A program made the translations under genes and the position numbers. Under the pieces are notes generated by a model. That model was not told the DNA's origin. It made no database searches and saw nothing but the letters and a program-made list of their open reading frames with translations. Below, piece after piece: positions 1 through 8,439 of a stretch of DNA of 62,242 nucleotides (position 1 is its first letter; each line of letters opens with the position of its first letter). This DNA is from Candidatus Peregrinibacteria bacterium CG1_02_54_53 (GTDB lineage Bacteria; Patescibacteriota; Gracilibacteria; Peribacterales; Peribacteraceae): the NCBI GenBank assembly GCA_001872575.1, contig MNWP01000033.1, positions 1 through 62,242 of the forward strand. Direction: 5' to 3'.

Positions 1-42
1 CTACCAGGCCCAGAGGACGGGAGGATGCCGGATCTGCTTCAT

Positions 43-66
43 CCCCCTCCTAACGGAGGGGGTTTT
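43..66 (+). terminator. Rho-independent terminator
   Basis: An 8-bp GC-rich stem (CCCCCTCC / GGAGGGGG) with a TAAC loop is followed directly by TTTT on the plus strand. It probably ends a plus-strand transcript entering from outside the window. The T run is short but the orientation is clear. Confidence 0.7.
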
Positions 67-235
67 GCGATGGAACTATAAAAATAATCCGTGCCGAAGC
101 GCGGGTCTCGTGCCTGCACGCCGAAGTGCTGTTATGAGGGACGGGATCTTGGCGTTACGGCACGCAGGCGTGGGTTCCCGCCGTGCTGGCCGAAGGTCCC
201 CCGAGAGGGAAGGCACACCATTTAAGGGAAAAGAG

Positions 236-440
236 AGTTCATGACCCATTCGACTTCGCTCAGGGTCATCCATTTACTTCATTTCAAGGTTCTTCAAGAT
301 GTCATCCCGAGCGCCCGCCCGGATGTTGTCCGGCCCGCCCGATCCGAACGGAATCGTTCGGGCGGGTACGGACGGGTAGTCGAGGGATGAGAGAAAAACC
401 GTCCTGTCGGCCGTAGTCCCGCATACGCGGGACGAAGGCT
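236..440. repeat. Cluster of short palindromic elements
   Basis: This stretch before the 3' end of hisS holds no convincing gene. It contains several short inverted repeats of families seen elsewhere in the window: one of the TTCGACTTCGCTCAGG type near 248-264, a CCCGCCCG/CGGGCGGG-rich block around 310-380, and a GTCCCGC...GCGGGAC hairpin at about 415-436. Positions 67-235 show only weak secondary structure. Confidence 0.6.
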
Positions 441-460
441 GAAGGTTTGTCTCTCATGAA

Positions 461-1810
461 TTAGTCATCCGTTGGCCCTTCAAACTGATCTCGGAGCGTG
501 TACGTATCCAGGTTCTTTTCGCCGAGCAGGGCGATCACGTGGTCCACAATGCCCTCGAAGGGCACCTCCTGTTGCTGACCTTTCTGCATGTCGCGCAGGA
601 TGATCGTGCCGCGTTTCACTTCCATTTTCCCCAACAGGAGCGCGAACTTCGCTTCAAACTTGTCGGCCAGACGCATCTGACTTTTCAGACTGGCCTCGCC
701 CAGCGCACCAACGGTGTGCACGCCCTTCTCGCGCAGGTCCGAGATCAGCAGCAGGCAGTTCTTCTTTGCCTCAGGGCCCAATTGTGCCACGAAAATATCC
801 ACCTGATCCTTGTGCGGTGCCTGCACACCCGCCTCTTTCATGTGCCACATGATGCGTTCCATACCACCGGCGAATCCCACGCCCGGTGTGGGTTTGCCGC
901 CCAAAAGCTCTATCAGCCCGTCGTAGCGTCCTCCGCCGCCAACCGCGTTCTGCGCCCCCGTGGACTGATCCCAGAATTCGAATACGGTCTGGGTGTAGTA
1001 GTCGAGACCGCGCACGAGGTGCGGATTGGGCACGTAGGCGATGCCGAGTGCATCGAGGTACTCGAGGAGCAGAGCATGGTACTGCTTACTCTCGTCACTG
1101 AGGAACTGTTCGAAAAGGGGAGCACCCTTGAGCAGAACCTGTGTGTCTTCTTCTTTGGAATCCAGAAGGCGAAGAGGGTTCGTTTGCAGTCGTTCTCGAT
1201 CAAGATCGGGCAGGTTGCGCTCTTTACCGATGAAGAAATCTTTGAGTGCCTGCACGTAGGCGGCACGGTTTTCGGCCGTACCGATGTTATTGATCTGCAA
1301 AGTGAGGCGGTCGAGAATCCGCAGGTCGGCGAAGATCTTGGCAATAACGTGGATGAGTTGGGCATCGAGACTGGGATCCTTGAGGCCGATAACCTCCAGA
1401 TCGAACTGATGAAACTGGCGGAAACGTCCCTTCTGCGGACGGTCGTGTCGGAAACACGGGCCGATGGCGTAGAGCTCAACCGGCTGAGGCAACTGTTGCA
1501 TGCCATGTTCGATGTACGACCGGCACATGCCGGCGGTGAACTCCGGACGGAGCGCAAATTCCGACTTATCCTCCTGTACATCTTTACGCTTACCCGAGAC
1601 CGAAAAAAGCTCCTTCTCCACAATATCCGTGTGCTCGCCGATACCGCGTTCGAAAATACGTCGATCTTCGAACATGGGGGGATCCATGCGCCTGTAGCCC
1701 GCCTGGCGGGCGCGGTGACGCACGGCCTTCTTAATGTAGGTCATGTAGCGCTGTTCTTCGGGAAGGACGTCATGTGTGCCTTTCGGTGTTCGGAACAAAG
1801 GTTCTGACAT
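461..1810 (-). CDS. hisS: Histidyl-tRNA synthetase
   Basis: Class II aminoacyl-tRNA synthetase charging tRNA-His in the cytoplasm. The 449-residue length is normal. The N-terminus (FRTPKGTHDVLPEE) is the family signature; the FALRPEFTAGMCR segment fits motif 2, PCFRHDRPQKGRFRQFHQFD is the ATP/histidine region, and GLDYYTQTVFEF and GGGGRYDGL are the histidine-A and motif 3 regions. The C-terminal ~90 residues form the anticodon-binding domain. The start has a short pyrimidine-rich leader and no Shine-Dalgarno. Upstream on the same strand lie a 69-codon gene and an attenuator-like leader containing His and Met codons, which may contribute to its control (inference). Its cognate tRNA-His lies at 25.5 kb. 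Confidence 0.97.
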   Translation of the reverse strand: MSEPLFRTPKGTHDVLPEEQRYMTYIKKAVRHRARQAGYRRMDPPMFEDRRIFERGIGEHTDIVEKELFSVSGKRKDVQEDKSEFALRPEFTAGMCRSYIEHGMQQLPQPVELYAIGPCFRHDRPQKGRFRQFHQFDLEVIGLKDPSLDAQLIHVIAKIFADLRILDRLTLQINNIGTAENRAAYVQALKDFFIGKERNLPDLDRERLQTNPLRLLDSKEEDTQVLLKGAPLFEQFLSDESKQYHALLLEYLDALGIAYVPNPHLVRGLDYYTQTVFEFWDQSTGAQNAVGGGGRYDGLIELLGGKPTPGVGFAGGMERIMWHMKEAGVQAPHKDQVDIFVAQLGPEAKKNCLLLISDLREKGVHTVGALGEASLKSQMRLADKFEAKFALLLGKMEVKRGTIILRDMQKGQQQEVPFEGIVDHVIALLGEKNLDTYTLRDQFEGPTDD

Positions 1811-2031
1811 GCGATCTTAGGGGAAGAACGATTATCAACGAGATCGCGGCGAAATCCCTGCGGAGCGTAGCGGAGCGGGACGAAGCCGGATGGGGGTGCG
1901 GAATTGGGGTTCAGCCATATGCGTGTGGGGATTGTATCAGTGTGGGATTCCTTTGAGAAGGGTACTTCTGCGCAGTATGCAGGAGTGCGCACCGTTGCCA
2001 GCCGCACCCCTGCGCTGTCAACGCATGATTT

Positions 2032-2241
2032 TTACTTCTGCGAGTCTGCAGACGGAAGGCGCTGGATCAAGGCTCCATCGATCACGCGCCGCACTTCGCC
2101 TGTTGTGTGATTGACGACTACACAGGCATTGCGGGCCGCTTCGGCCTGCTCGGCAAGCTGCTCTGGGGTGCGCCTGCCCTCCTGCTGATTCACGAGGACG
2201 ATGCTGCCATCAGGTGCCCGAGTGGGATTGAGAACTACCAT
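2032..2241 (-). CDS. Small hypothetical protein behind an attenuator-like leader
   Basis: A 69-residue hydrophilic protein without a recognised domain; it has no signal peptide or membrane segment. The sequence (VLNPTRAPDGSIVLVNQQ, then RRTPEQLAEQAEAARNA) looks protein-like rather than random. The ATG follows a pyrimidine-rich leader with no Shine-Dalgarno, about 25 nt after a strong intrinsic terminator, so transcription into it would have to read through that terminator. hisS follows 220 nt downstream on the same strand. Function unknown; coding status is moderately supported. Confidence 0.5.
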   Translation of the reverse strand: MVVLNPTRAPDGSIVLVNQQEGRRTPEQLAEQAEAARNACVVVNHTTGEVRRVIDGALIQRLPSADSQK

Positions 2242-2266
2242 GGAATAGGGGGAAAGAATAGAAAAG

Positions 2267-2292
2267 AAAAAACCCTCGCAGAGTGCGAGGGC
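2267..2292 (-). terminator. Intrinsic terminator of the attenuator-like leader
   Basis: On the minus strand, GCCCTCGCA, a 3-nt loop and TGCGAGGG form a near-perfect GC-rich hairpin followed by six T residues. It precedes the start of the 69-codon gene by about 25 nt, the usual place for a regulated leader terminator. Confidence 0.8.
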
Positions 2293-2315
2293 TTATTCGC
2301 AAGTTGGGGAATCGT

Positions 2316-2363
2316 TTACGCCAACCTACGCCCTCGCAGCGAGTGCATCATCATGTGCATCAT
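2316..2363 (-). CDS. Putative leader peptide rich in Met and His
   Basis: A 15-codon frame reading MMHMMMHSLRGRRLA then TAA. Five of the first seven codons are Met and two are His, and its second half overlaps the strand segment that chooses between terminator and antiterminator. A ribosome stalled on the Met/His run would change the pairing. There is no clear ribosome-binding site, so translation is an inference. A near-repeat of ATGATGCAC could also create this pattern by chance. Confidence 0.35.
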   Translation of the reverse strand: MMHMMMHSLRGRRLA

Positions 2364-2420
2364 GGTTCGGTTTCTCTCACCACAGGTGCCGAGGGCGGAC
2401 TTTCGCTGAATCACGGGTCC

Positions 2421-2448
2421 AGTGTACGGTTCGAGGTGTGCGTGTCAA
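2421..2448 (-). promoter_or_regulatory. Sigma-70-type promoter for the leader RNA
   Basis: On the minus strand TTGACA (2443-2448) and TACACT (2421-2426) are separated by 16 bp. The predicted start is about 2414, just upstream of the folded leader. Confidence 0.7.
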
Positions 2449-2642
2449 CGAAATCCGCAAGAAGGAGGGCGTGTCACTGCTGTGTCTCATGTCGGACAAA
2501 CTGACTGAGAGATCGTCAAGCGGATGCGCATTTTCACGTATTCTGCTATTCCATTGAGATGGTGTTCATGACCGATTCATTACATTTGTGCCCGGAAGTC
2601 CGTCAATGAGAGATTTTCCGTTCATCCGTATACTGGTCACCG

Positions 2643-5039
2643 ATGAAGAAAAATTCTCACAACAATATTCCCACGATCATTGTGGTTCTGGGTGCGACGG
2701 GGGACCTCATGGCAAAGAAAATCGTTCCTTCGCTTCTGCACCTTTCCGCAGAGGACAAAATCCCCAACAAGTTCAAAGTCGTGGGTTTTGCGCGCCGAGA
2801 ACTCAGTAATGAAGCTTTTCGGGAGCGCATCGCCGAAATCGTTGCGGTGCATAGGGAACATCACCGAAGTGATCACCATTCGCAGGCGTTCCTCGATCTT
2901 TTTGCGTATCATTCCGGTGATTTCAGCGATGTCGGTGCTTTTCGCGGACTCAAAGCCAAGCTGAAGGCGATCGATACCGAATGGGGCGTGTGTACGAACA
3001 AGGTGTACTACCTGGCGGTGCCGCCCGAAAAATTCGATCCGATCTTTCGCGGTCTCGGAGCGACCGGGCTCAATAAACCGTGCGGCGGCGCCTTCGGGTG
3101 GACGCGCATGCTGGTGGAAAAACCGTTCGGTCACGATCTTGTATCGGCCGAGAAATTGGAAAAATTGCTGGCGCGTTATTTTAAGGAAGAACAGATCTAT
3201 CGCATCGATCACTATCTGGCCAAGGAACTCATTCAGGGTATTTCCTATTTTCGGTTTTCGAACAACCTTCTCGAATCGTCGTGGAGCAACAGGGATATCG
3301 AGAAAATCGAAATCCGTTTGCTTGAGAGCATCGGCGTGGAGGAGCGTGGCAGTTTCTACGAGAGCGTGGGAGCGCTGCGGGATGTGGGGGAGAACCACCT
3401 TCTCGAAATGCTGGCGGCGATCACCATGGATGCACCGGTGAGCATGCATATCGAGGAATTGCACGCGAGACGTGCCGAACTGATGAACACTCTCAAGCCG
3501 TGGACGCTCAAGGAGATACAAGGGAACACCTTCCGCGCGCAGTATGAAGGCTACCGGTCCATTCGCGGTGTGAGCAGCGATTCCACTGCAGAAACGTACT
3601 TCAAGCTCAGGACGGAACTGCTGCATCCCGCCTGGCAGGGGGTGCCGATCTACTTTGAAGCGGGAAAGCGCTGCCCCGAAGCCCGCAAAGAGATTGTGGT
3701 CACTTTCAAGCATCCATCCACGTGTCTCATGTGCACGCGGGAACATCACATCCAAAACAGGGTGGTATTTGCCCTGGAGCCCGAAGAGAAAATTTCCATC
3801 CACTTCTGGACCAAGAAATCGGGGTACGAACACACGCTCGTCGAACGCACGTTCGATTTCTTCGTCCATCAGAGGACCTCGCGTATGAAATACGTGGAGG
3901 AGTACAGCAAACTGCTCTTCGCCTGCATTCTTGGCGACCAAACCGTGTTTCTGAGTGGCGACGAAGTACGTGCGCAGTGGAAATTCGCCGATCCGGTCGT
4001 AGATGCCTGGAAGAAGAACGTTGTGCCGTTACACACCTACAAGCCCGACAGCAGCGAGATGATTGAGGCTGCGGCGCACATCGGCGTCCCTCCCAAGGCG
4101 ACTGTGTCGAAAGAGATGGCCATCGTCGGATTGGGGAAGATGGGGGCGAACATGAGTCGGCACATGATGGAGAAGGGCTGGCGCGTGGTGGGGTACAACC
4201 GGTCGCCGGAAATCACCAAAGAGCTTGCCAAGGAAGGTCTTGTGCCGGCGATGAGTCTGGAAGAAACGGTACAGAAACTTCCCAGTCCGAGGCTCATCTG
4301 GCTCATGATCCCGGCGGGGAAAGCCGTGGATGACATTCTCTTCGGTACAACGGGCCTGACGCGTCTGTTGAAGCGCGGAGACATCATTGTGGACGGCGGG
4401 AATTCCTACTACAAAGACACCGTTTTCCGTGCGAAGAAACTCCGTCGTCTGGGAATCCGGTTTCTGGATTGCGGAACGTCCGGCGGGCCGAACGGTGCCC
4501 GTACGGGCGCGTGCCTCATGATCGGCGGCGACAAGAAAGACTTTCTGGAAATCGAGATGTTGTTCAAGGATTTTGCCGTGCCGAACGGCTATCAATTCTT
4601 TTCCGGTGCCGGTGCCGGCCACTTCGTCAAGATGGTGCACAACGGCATTGAATATGGAATGATGCAGGCTCTCGGGGAGGGCTTCGCACTGATGAAGAAG
4701 GCCCCTTTCAGGCTGGATCTGACGCGCGTCGCCGACGTGTACAACCACGGCAGTGTGATTGAATCGAGGCTTGTGGGCTGGCTTCAGGAGGCGCTGCAGC
4801 TCTACGGGCAGGACCTCAAACCGGTGTCGGGCTCGGTACAGCAGTTGGGCGAGGGAGCGTGGACGGTGAAGACGGCAAAGGAGATGAAGGTGGCGGTGAA
4901 GGTGATCGAAGACGCTCTGCGTTTTCGTTATCACTCCGAAAAGCATCCCAGCTACACCGGTCGTATCGTTGCCGCATTACGCAATCGTTTCGGCGGGCAT
5001 GCGGTGGAGGCGAAGCGAAAGAAGAAGCGTGCTGCCTGA
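2643..5039 (+). CDS. Bifunctional glucose-6-phosphate dehydrogenase / 6-phosphogluconate dehydrogenase
   Basis: A 798-residue fusion covering both oxidative steps of the pentose phosphate pathway, producing NADPH and ribulose-5-phosphate. Residues about 10-480 are G6PDH: nucleotide motif VLGATGDL near residue 15-22 and active-site RIDHYLAKE near 187 (the common form is RIDHYLGKE). Residues about 490-798 are a short-type decarboxylating 6PGDH: VGLGKMGANMS, then GTSGGPNGARTGACLMIGGD, then HFVKMVHNGIEYGMMQ with the catalytic Lys and Asn. The two halves run in one frame with no internal stop. No 6-phosphogluconolactonase gene is seen nearby. The start is supported by TATACT at 2629-2634, which leaves only 8 nt before ATG (leaderless). 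Domain identities are sure; the fused state is what is unusual. Confidence 0.95.
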   Translation: MKKNSHNNIPTIIVVLGATGDLMAKKIVPSLLHLSAEDKIPNKFKVVGFARRELSNEAFRERIAEIVAVHREHHRSDHHSQAFLDLFAYHSGDFSDVGAFRGLKAKLKAIDTEWGVCTNKVYYLAVPPEKFDPIFRGLGATGLNKPCGGAFGWTRMLVEKPFGHDLVSAEKLEKLLARYFKEEQIYRIDHYLAKELIQGISYFRFSNNLLESSWSNRDIEKIEIRLLESIGVEERGSFYESVGALRDVGENHLLEMLAAITMDAPVSMHIEELHARRAELMNTLKPWTLKEIQGNTFRAQYEGYRSIRGVSSDSTAETYFKLRTELLHPAWQGVPIYFEAGKRCPEARKEIVVTFKHPSTCLMCTREHHIQNRVVFALEPEEKISIHFWTKKSGYEHTLVERTFDFFVHQRTSRMKYVEEYSKLLFACILGDQTVFLSGDEVRAQWKFADPVVDAWKKNVVPLHTYKPDSSEMIEAAAHIGVPPKATVSKEMAIVGLGKMGANMSRHMMEKGWRVVGYNRSPEITKELAKEGLVPAMSLEETVQKLPSPRLIWLMIPAGKAVDDILFGTTGLTRLLKRGDIIVDGGNSYYKDTVFRAKKLRRLGIRFLDCGTSGGPNGARTGACLMIGGDKKDFLEIEMLFKDFAVPNGYQFFSGAGAGHFVKMVHNGIEYGMMQALGEGFALMKKAPFRLDLTRVADVYNHGSVIESRLVGWLQEALQLYGQDLKPVSGSVQQLGEGAWTVKTAKEMKVAVKVIEDALRFRYHSEKHPSYTGRIVAALRNRFGGHAVEAKRKKKRAA

Positions 5040-5062
5040 ATTCAACAAAAGTGGTCGGAGCA

Positions 5063-5108
5063 CCGAAGGTGCGGAAACCATGAGCGAGCGCCGAAGGCGC
5101 GAGTCGAA
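5063..5108. repeat. Tandem short hairpins (NNGAANN-loop palindromes)
   Basis: GCACCGAAGGTGC and GCGCCGAAGGCGC occur 20 bp apart just after the fused dehydrogenase gene. Each is a self-complementary hairpin of the class of short GC-rich palindromes scattered through the window. The remainder of 5109-5283 shows no gene. Confidence 0.55.
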
Positions 5109-5283
5109 TGGGGAGTGGACGCGGCAAGGTTACCTATTTCTCATCAAGACTCGCTTGGCAGTTCCTTGGGAATAATCAGTATAGAACATACCCTCTATGG
5201 TCAGAATGCCTTAAAGGGCGGGGGATAGGAGCAAAGATCAAGATGAATACGAGGGACAGCGATAAAGCGGGATAGCATTGATA

Positions 5284-5300
5284 TTGACTGTTTCAGTCAA
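5284..5300. promoter_or_regulatory. Perfect palindrome before the foreign methyltransferase-like gene
   Basis: TTGACTG TTT CAGTCAA is a perfect 7-bp inverted repeat ending 6 nt before the ATG at 5307. Its TTGACT half could also be a -35 box. It may be an operator or a short 5' hairpin; function is inferred from position only. Confidence 0.45.
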
Positions 5301-5306
5301 AAGGAT

Positions 5307-7109
5307 ATGGATATAACATCCATGGCTGAGCGCAAACTTTGCCGGGAAGATACGGATTTCATGCGCGAGTACATCCAAGAGGGTGTCGAGCGCGGTGAAA
5401 CACAGGAGCAAATTCAAAAGCGTCGCAGACAGCTAGCAGAACTTTTCACTTGCACGCTTCCACAGGTCGTTGGGGCCGTTGCTTGGAAACATTGTCCAGA
5501 TCAGGAGAAGCTCGTACTCATCCCTTTGGAGTTATCATCTCAAGATACCAGTGTGGGTGGGCATACCTCTACTCCGTCGGAACAACCCGTAGAGAATCCG
5601 CGAACAGAACGAGCGGCACAAGCGGTCTCGTCCATTGAGATTCCCATTGTGGTGCCTGACGCATCAAGGGAGGATACTGTGCAAGTTTCTTCGACGGATT
5701 CAGAAGAGAACACGCCTACTGACAAGGTGCGGTTTCATCCCAAGGGAGGAGCGTGGGCTGACTATGAACATAGTGAAATCAAAGAAAGATGGAGGGTAAC
5801 TGAAGCGAAGTTTGTTGATGAAAATGTCGATCCTGATCCTGAAAAGCGCGCGAAGATGCGTATACTGTGCACACCAGGTATCAAATGCTATTTGGAAATG
5901 CGCCATATTTTGGCAGAAGGCTTTAAACCGGAAAATGTGACTGCAGTGGAGAGAGACGACAAGGCATGGTCTGATTTTGAAACAAATGCGAAAGCACTTG
6001 GCATTCGTCCGGTCTTTGGAGAACTGAGTGAAGTGTTGCAACGCCAAAGAGCGCCTTTCGACGTAGCCCTAATCGATTTTGTGGGTCAGCAATCCATCCC
6101 CAGTCTCGAAGTGTTAAATAGATTGCCTCTAGCAAAGAGAGCGGTTGTAGCTATTACTACAATGGCTAAACGAGAAAATCCTCAGCTGCAGTATTCGATG
6201 GCAACACTGCACAAAAGGTATGAAGGTCACTCGCAAGAAGTCTTCGCGAGAGCCGTGGAGGAGAAAATCGAAGCTATAATTGCAGAGGGAAATTACCAAG
6301 TAGGTAATATCGTTGGAGACGCAATCAGACAACAAAATCAATGGGAACAGGAGCAAGAAGGAGAAGTGTCACATTCCATACGAGATACAACCATGTGGCA
6401 TCTGCTTAGGCAATTAGGCTCTCTCTCCATGGATAATTTGTTAATGGGGAAATGGATTGAAAAGACAAACATGCCTCTGAAAGCAATCAAAGAAATGGGA
6501 GATCAAGGTCCTAGAAAAGGCTTGAGCGAAGAGCAATGGCGAGCCTTACTCATCGAAGAAGCTATGCAAACTCTATCTTCGATGACAATGGAATTTGAGA
6601 CACTGACATCATCTCATCGCTCAAGGAAGCGAAAAATGTTCACGACGTTACGACGCCTAGGTTCATCTGCACTTGTGACTGAGAAAATGATCGCAAAATT
6701 AGAAAAGTACTACTACAAAAGTAAAATTGGACAGGTACCAAGTCCCTTCTTTACCAATCTCGCAGTCGTTGATACGCCGATTGAAGAGTATCGAAAGATG
6801 ATGCCCTCAATCAATTTCGTGTTTACCTGTTGTCGAGCAATCATTGCTGATGCTGCCGCTAGATTTACCCGTGGGGGTGCAAGGCACGATTTTGGAGTAA
6901 GGCTCGAAGCGAATGGATTGCATGATGTGTTTAATGGCACCGCCAGGATTGCCTTTTTCGATAATGGTAAACGCATTACCAGTATTAGCCTCAGACACAT
7001 AACGGATGATCTTAACGCGTTCGATGAGTTACAATCGCGCTATCCTCTTACGGATTATGAGAATCAGAAGAAAATACCTCGAATAGCTCTCGAAGATCTA
7101 CAATCATAG
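5307..7109 (+). CDS. Foreign-looking protein with a methyltransferase-like central fold
   Basis: A 600-residue protein not assigned to a named family. Residues about 10-60 are helical and charged (REYIQEGVERGETQEQIQKRR), resembling a DNA-binding helix-turn-helix region. A low-complexity acidic linker follows to about 150. Residues about 185-270 read like a Rossmann methyltransferase core: LCTPGIKCYLEMRHIL, then TAVERDD with the acidic residue expected to bind SAM ribose, then FDVALIDFVGQ. The C-terminal half is helical and unassigned. Base composition is visibly AT-richer than either neighbour, and the gene ends exactly against a decayed C39-like peptidase (stop TAG shares a base with its GTG). 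Horizontal acquisition is likely. SAM dependence is inference. Confidence 0.6.
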   Translation: MDITSMAERKLCREDTDFMREYIQEGVERGETQEQIQKRRRQLAELFTCTLPQVVGAVAWKHCPDQEKLVLIPLELSSQDTSVGGHTSTPSEQPVENPRTERAAQAVSSIEIPIVVPDASREDTVQVSSTDSEENTPTDKVRFHPKGGAWADYEHSEIKERWRVTEAKFVDENVDPDPEKRAKMRILCTPGIKCYLEMRHILAEGFKPENVTAVERDDKAWSDFETNAKALGIRPVFGELSEVLQRQRAPFDVALIDFVGQQSIPSLEVLNRLPLAKRAVVAITTMAKRENPQLQYSMATLHKRYEGHSQEVFARAVEEKIEAIIAEGNYQVGNIVGDAIRQQNQWEQEQEGEVSHSIRDTTMWHLLRQLGSLSMDNLLMGKWIEKTNMPLKAIKEMGDQGPRKGLSEEQWRALLIEEAMQTLSSMTMEFETLTSSHRSRKRKMFTTLRRLGSSALVTEKMIAKLEKYYYKSKIGQVPSPFFTNLAVVDTPIEEYRKMMPSINFVFTCCRAIIADAAARFTRGGARHDFGVRLEANGLHDVFNGTARIAFFDNGKRITSISLRHITDDLNAFDELQSRYPLTDYENQKKIPRIALEDLQS

Positions 7110-7581
7110 TGGGGTATTTCTCGTGGTTGCAGTCCATTCACTCGTGTCGCACTTTGATCGATTCGGAAGCGGAGGTGCAGCATATGGTGGCATGGGAAAG
7201 GGAGCATGGCTACGCCGACGATGTGAGCGCTGTGCAATTGGGGGTGATCGCACAGGGCTTCTACGGATATCATTTCCGTGTACTTTCTGATGTGACGGCC
7301 AAGAGTCTCAGAAGCGAACTTGCCGCTGGGAATCCCATCATCATTCCGGTGTTTGGTCGCGCGCTTAAAAATCCCTTCTTTAGCGGCGAAAGTCATTTTT
7401 ATCACATGCTGGTTGTCATCGGATACGCAGGAGACGGCTTCATTACAAGCGATCCCGGCACGAAACGGGGGGGCAATACTGGTACCAGACGGATGTGCTC
7501 ATGAACGCTCTGCATGACTGGATCGGTGTCAAAGAGCTGATCGCCACCGGTCCTAAAAATGCTCTCGTCATCGAACTGTGA
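7109..7581 (+). pseudogene. Degraded C39-like peptidase fragment
   Basis: Residues such as AGNPIIIPVFGR, FYHMLVVIGY and FITSDPGTKRGG match the C-terminal half of the C39-like (YvpB type) peptidase family, including the catalytic-His region. The part that would carry the catalytic Cys is missing. At 7468-7473 the frame breaks in a run of seven G; one more G would restore DPGTKRGG followed by QYWYQTDVLMNALHDWIG and a stop at 7579-7581. So the gene is N-terminally truncated and frameshifted, though a homopolymer sequencing error could explain the second lesion. The truncation abuts the foreign gene at 5307-7109, suggesting an insertion or replacement removed the front half. Confidence 0.7.
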
Positions 7582-7639
7582 TCGTGCCATCAGAACGCAG
7601 CGTAGCCTCTTTTGTATTGGTCAACGAAGAGCCTGCCGT

Positions 7640-8011
7640 TTACACGAGGTATTTCTCCGCAATGTTCCAGATCTGATCATCATCCATGTCACTTTTGATG
7701 AGGTATTCATTCACATCGAAATCATTGCATTTGATGATGTTCTTCTTATCACTCAGATTGGTGCAGACGACGACAGGAAATTTCAACTTCTTCTTTTTCC
7801 TGTGCTGCAGCACGGCAAAACCGTCGACATTCGGCATCAGCAGATCCAAGAGCAGAAGATCGGGAGGATCTTTGTCGATACTGTCGATCGCCTCCTGCCC
7901 GTCACGTGCAGTACTCACGCGAACGCCGTTCTTGGTGAGCAGACTTCGTATCATGCTCAGGAGGAATGCTTCATCCTCGGCAACGAGGACGTGTTTCTGT
8001 GGCTTGTCCAT
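7640..8011 (-). CDS. Stand-alone response-regulator receiver
   Basis: A 123-residue CheY-like receiver with no output domain. VLVAEDEAFLLSMI carries the acidic pair, LLLLDLLMPNVDGF the phospho-acceptor Asp, and PVVVCTN the conserved Thr. The usual Lys is probably in YLIKSDMDDD. It lies 59 nt downstream of a second receiver and close to a PAS histidine kinase on the same strand. Without an output domain it may act by protein contact or as a phosphate sink. The start is preceded by a pyrimidine-rich leader (TTCTTTTCTCCTCCCTACT), not a Shine-Dalgarno. Confidence 0.93.
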   Translation of the reverse strand: MDKPQKHVLVAEDEAFLLSMIRSLLTKNGVRVSTARDGQEAIDSIDKDPPDLLLLDLLMPNVDGFAVLQHRKKKKLKFPVVVCTNLSDKKNIIKCNDFDVNEYLIKSDMDDDQIWNIAEKYLV

Positions 8012-8070
8012 AGTAGGGAGGAGAAAAGAAATAAACTGAAAAGCAAGTCTGTTGTCCGGCGATCGGTTTT

Positions 8071-8433
8071 CTATCGCAGGTACCCTTCGATTGCGGGCCA
8101 GAGATCATCATCGTCCAGATCGTTCTTCACGAAGTAATTCTGTGCCTTCATTTCCTTACACTTATCCATCGTCTCCTTGTCGCTGAGATTGGAGAGCACG
8201 ATGACGGGGCACTCCAAGCTCTTTTCCCTGATGAATTTCATCACGCCGTGACCATCCAGCACCGGCATGAGGATATCGAGGAGCAGCAAATCCGGTACTT
8301 CCTCCCCCAGAGCCTCAACCGTTTCTTTGCCGTTATACGTGATCGTGACACGAATGTTGTATTTGCTCAGAACGTTTGCCATCAAATCGGCGAGAGCGGT
8401 GTCGTCTTCGGCGATGAGAACGTGCTTTTTCAT
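8071..8433 (-). CDS. Stand-alone response-regulator receiver
   Basis: A 120-residue CheY-like protein: VLIAEDDTALADLM, LLLLDILMPVLDGHG with the phospho-Asp, CPVIVLSNLSD and NYFVKNDLDDDDLW with the conserved Lys. It resembles the receiver at 7640-8011 closely, suggesting duplication. Only 6 nt separate it from the stop of the histidine kinase gene, so the two are almost surely cotranscribed and partners. No DNA-binding domain is attached. The leader before ATG is pyrimidine-rich. Confidence 0.94.
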   Translation of the reverse strand: MKKHVLIAEDDTALADLMANVLSKYNIRVTITYNGKETVEALGEEVPDLLLLDILMPVLDGHGVMKFIREKSLECPVIVLSNLSDKETMDKCKEMKAQNYFVKNDLDDDDLWPAIEGYLR

Positions 8434-8439
8434 AATAAA

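Larger units (their letters stand above)
2267..2415 (-). promoter_or_regulatory. Candidate attenuator or riboswitch leader RNA
   Basis: About 150 nt lie between a good promoter and an intrinsic terminator. Segment CGCCCTCGGCA (2387-2397) can pair with TGCGAGGGCG (2329-2338), and that second segment can instead pair with the terminator's 5' arm GCCCTCGCA (2284-2292). Mutually exclusive pairing of this kind is typical of an attenuation switch. A 15-codon open frame rich in Met and His overlaps the middle segment. A separate GTTGG...CCAAC hairpin lies at 2301-2325. No known riboswitch consensus was recognised. Confidence 0.6.

Noticed and set aside
539-1807. Long open frame opposite hisS on the plus strand
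   Set aside because: It is the antisense of a well-conserved synthetase gene, with no recognisable protein sequence or start signal.
2267-2415. RNase P RNA, tmRNA, 6S RNA or T-box identity for the leader RNA
   Set aside because: CGAAAGTCCG recalls a segment of RNase P RNA, but the transcript is far too short and lacks the rest. There is no tag peptide or T-box consensus and no 6S-type rod.
2637-3941. Long open frame opposite the fused dehydrogenase gene
   Set aside because: Mirror of a conserved coding region; composition reflects the sense codons and no family features are seen.
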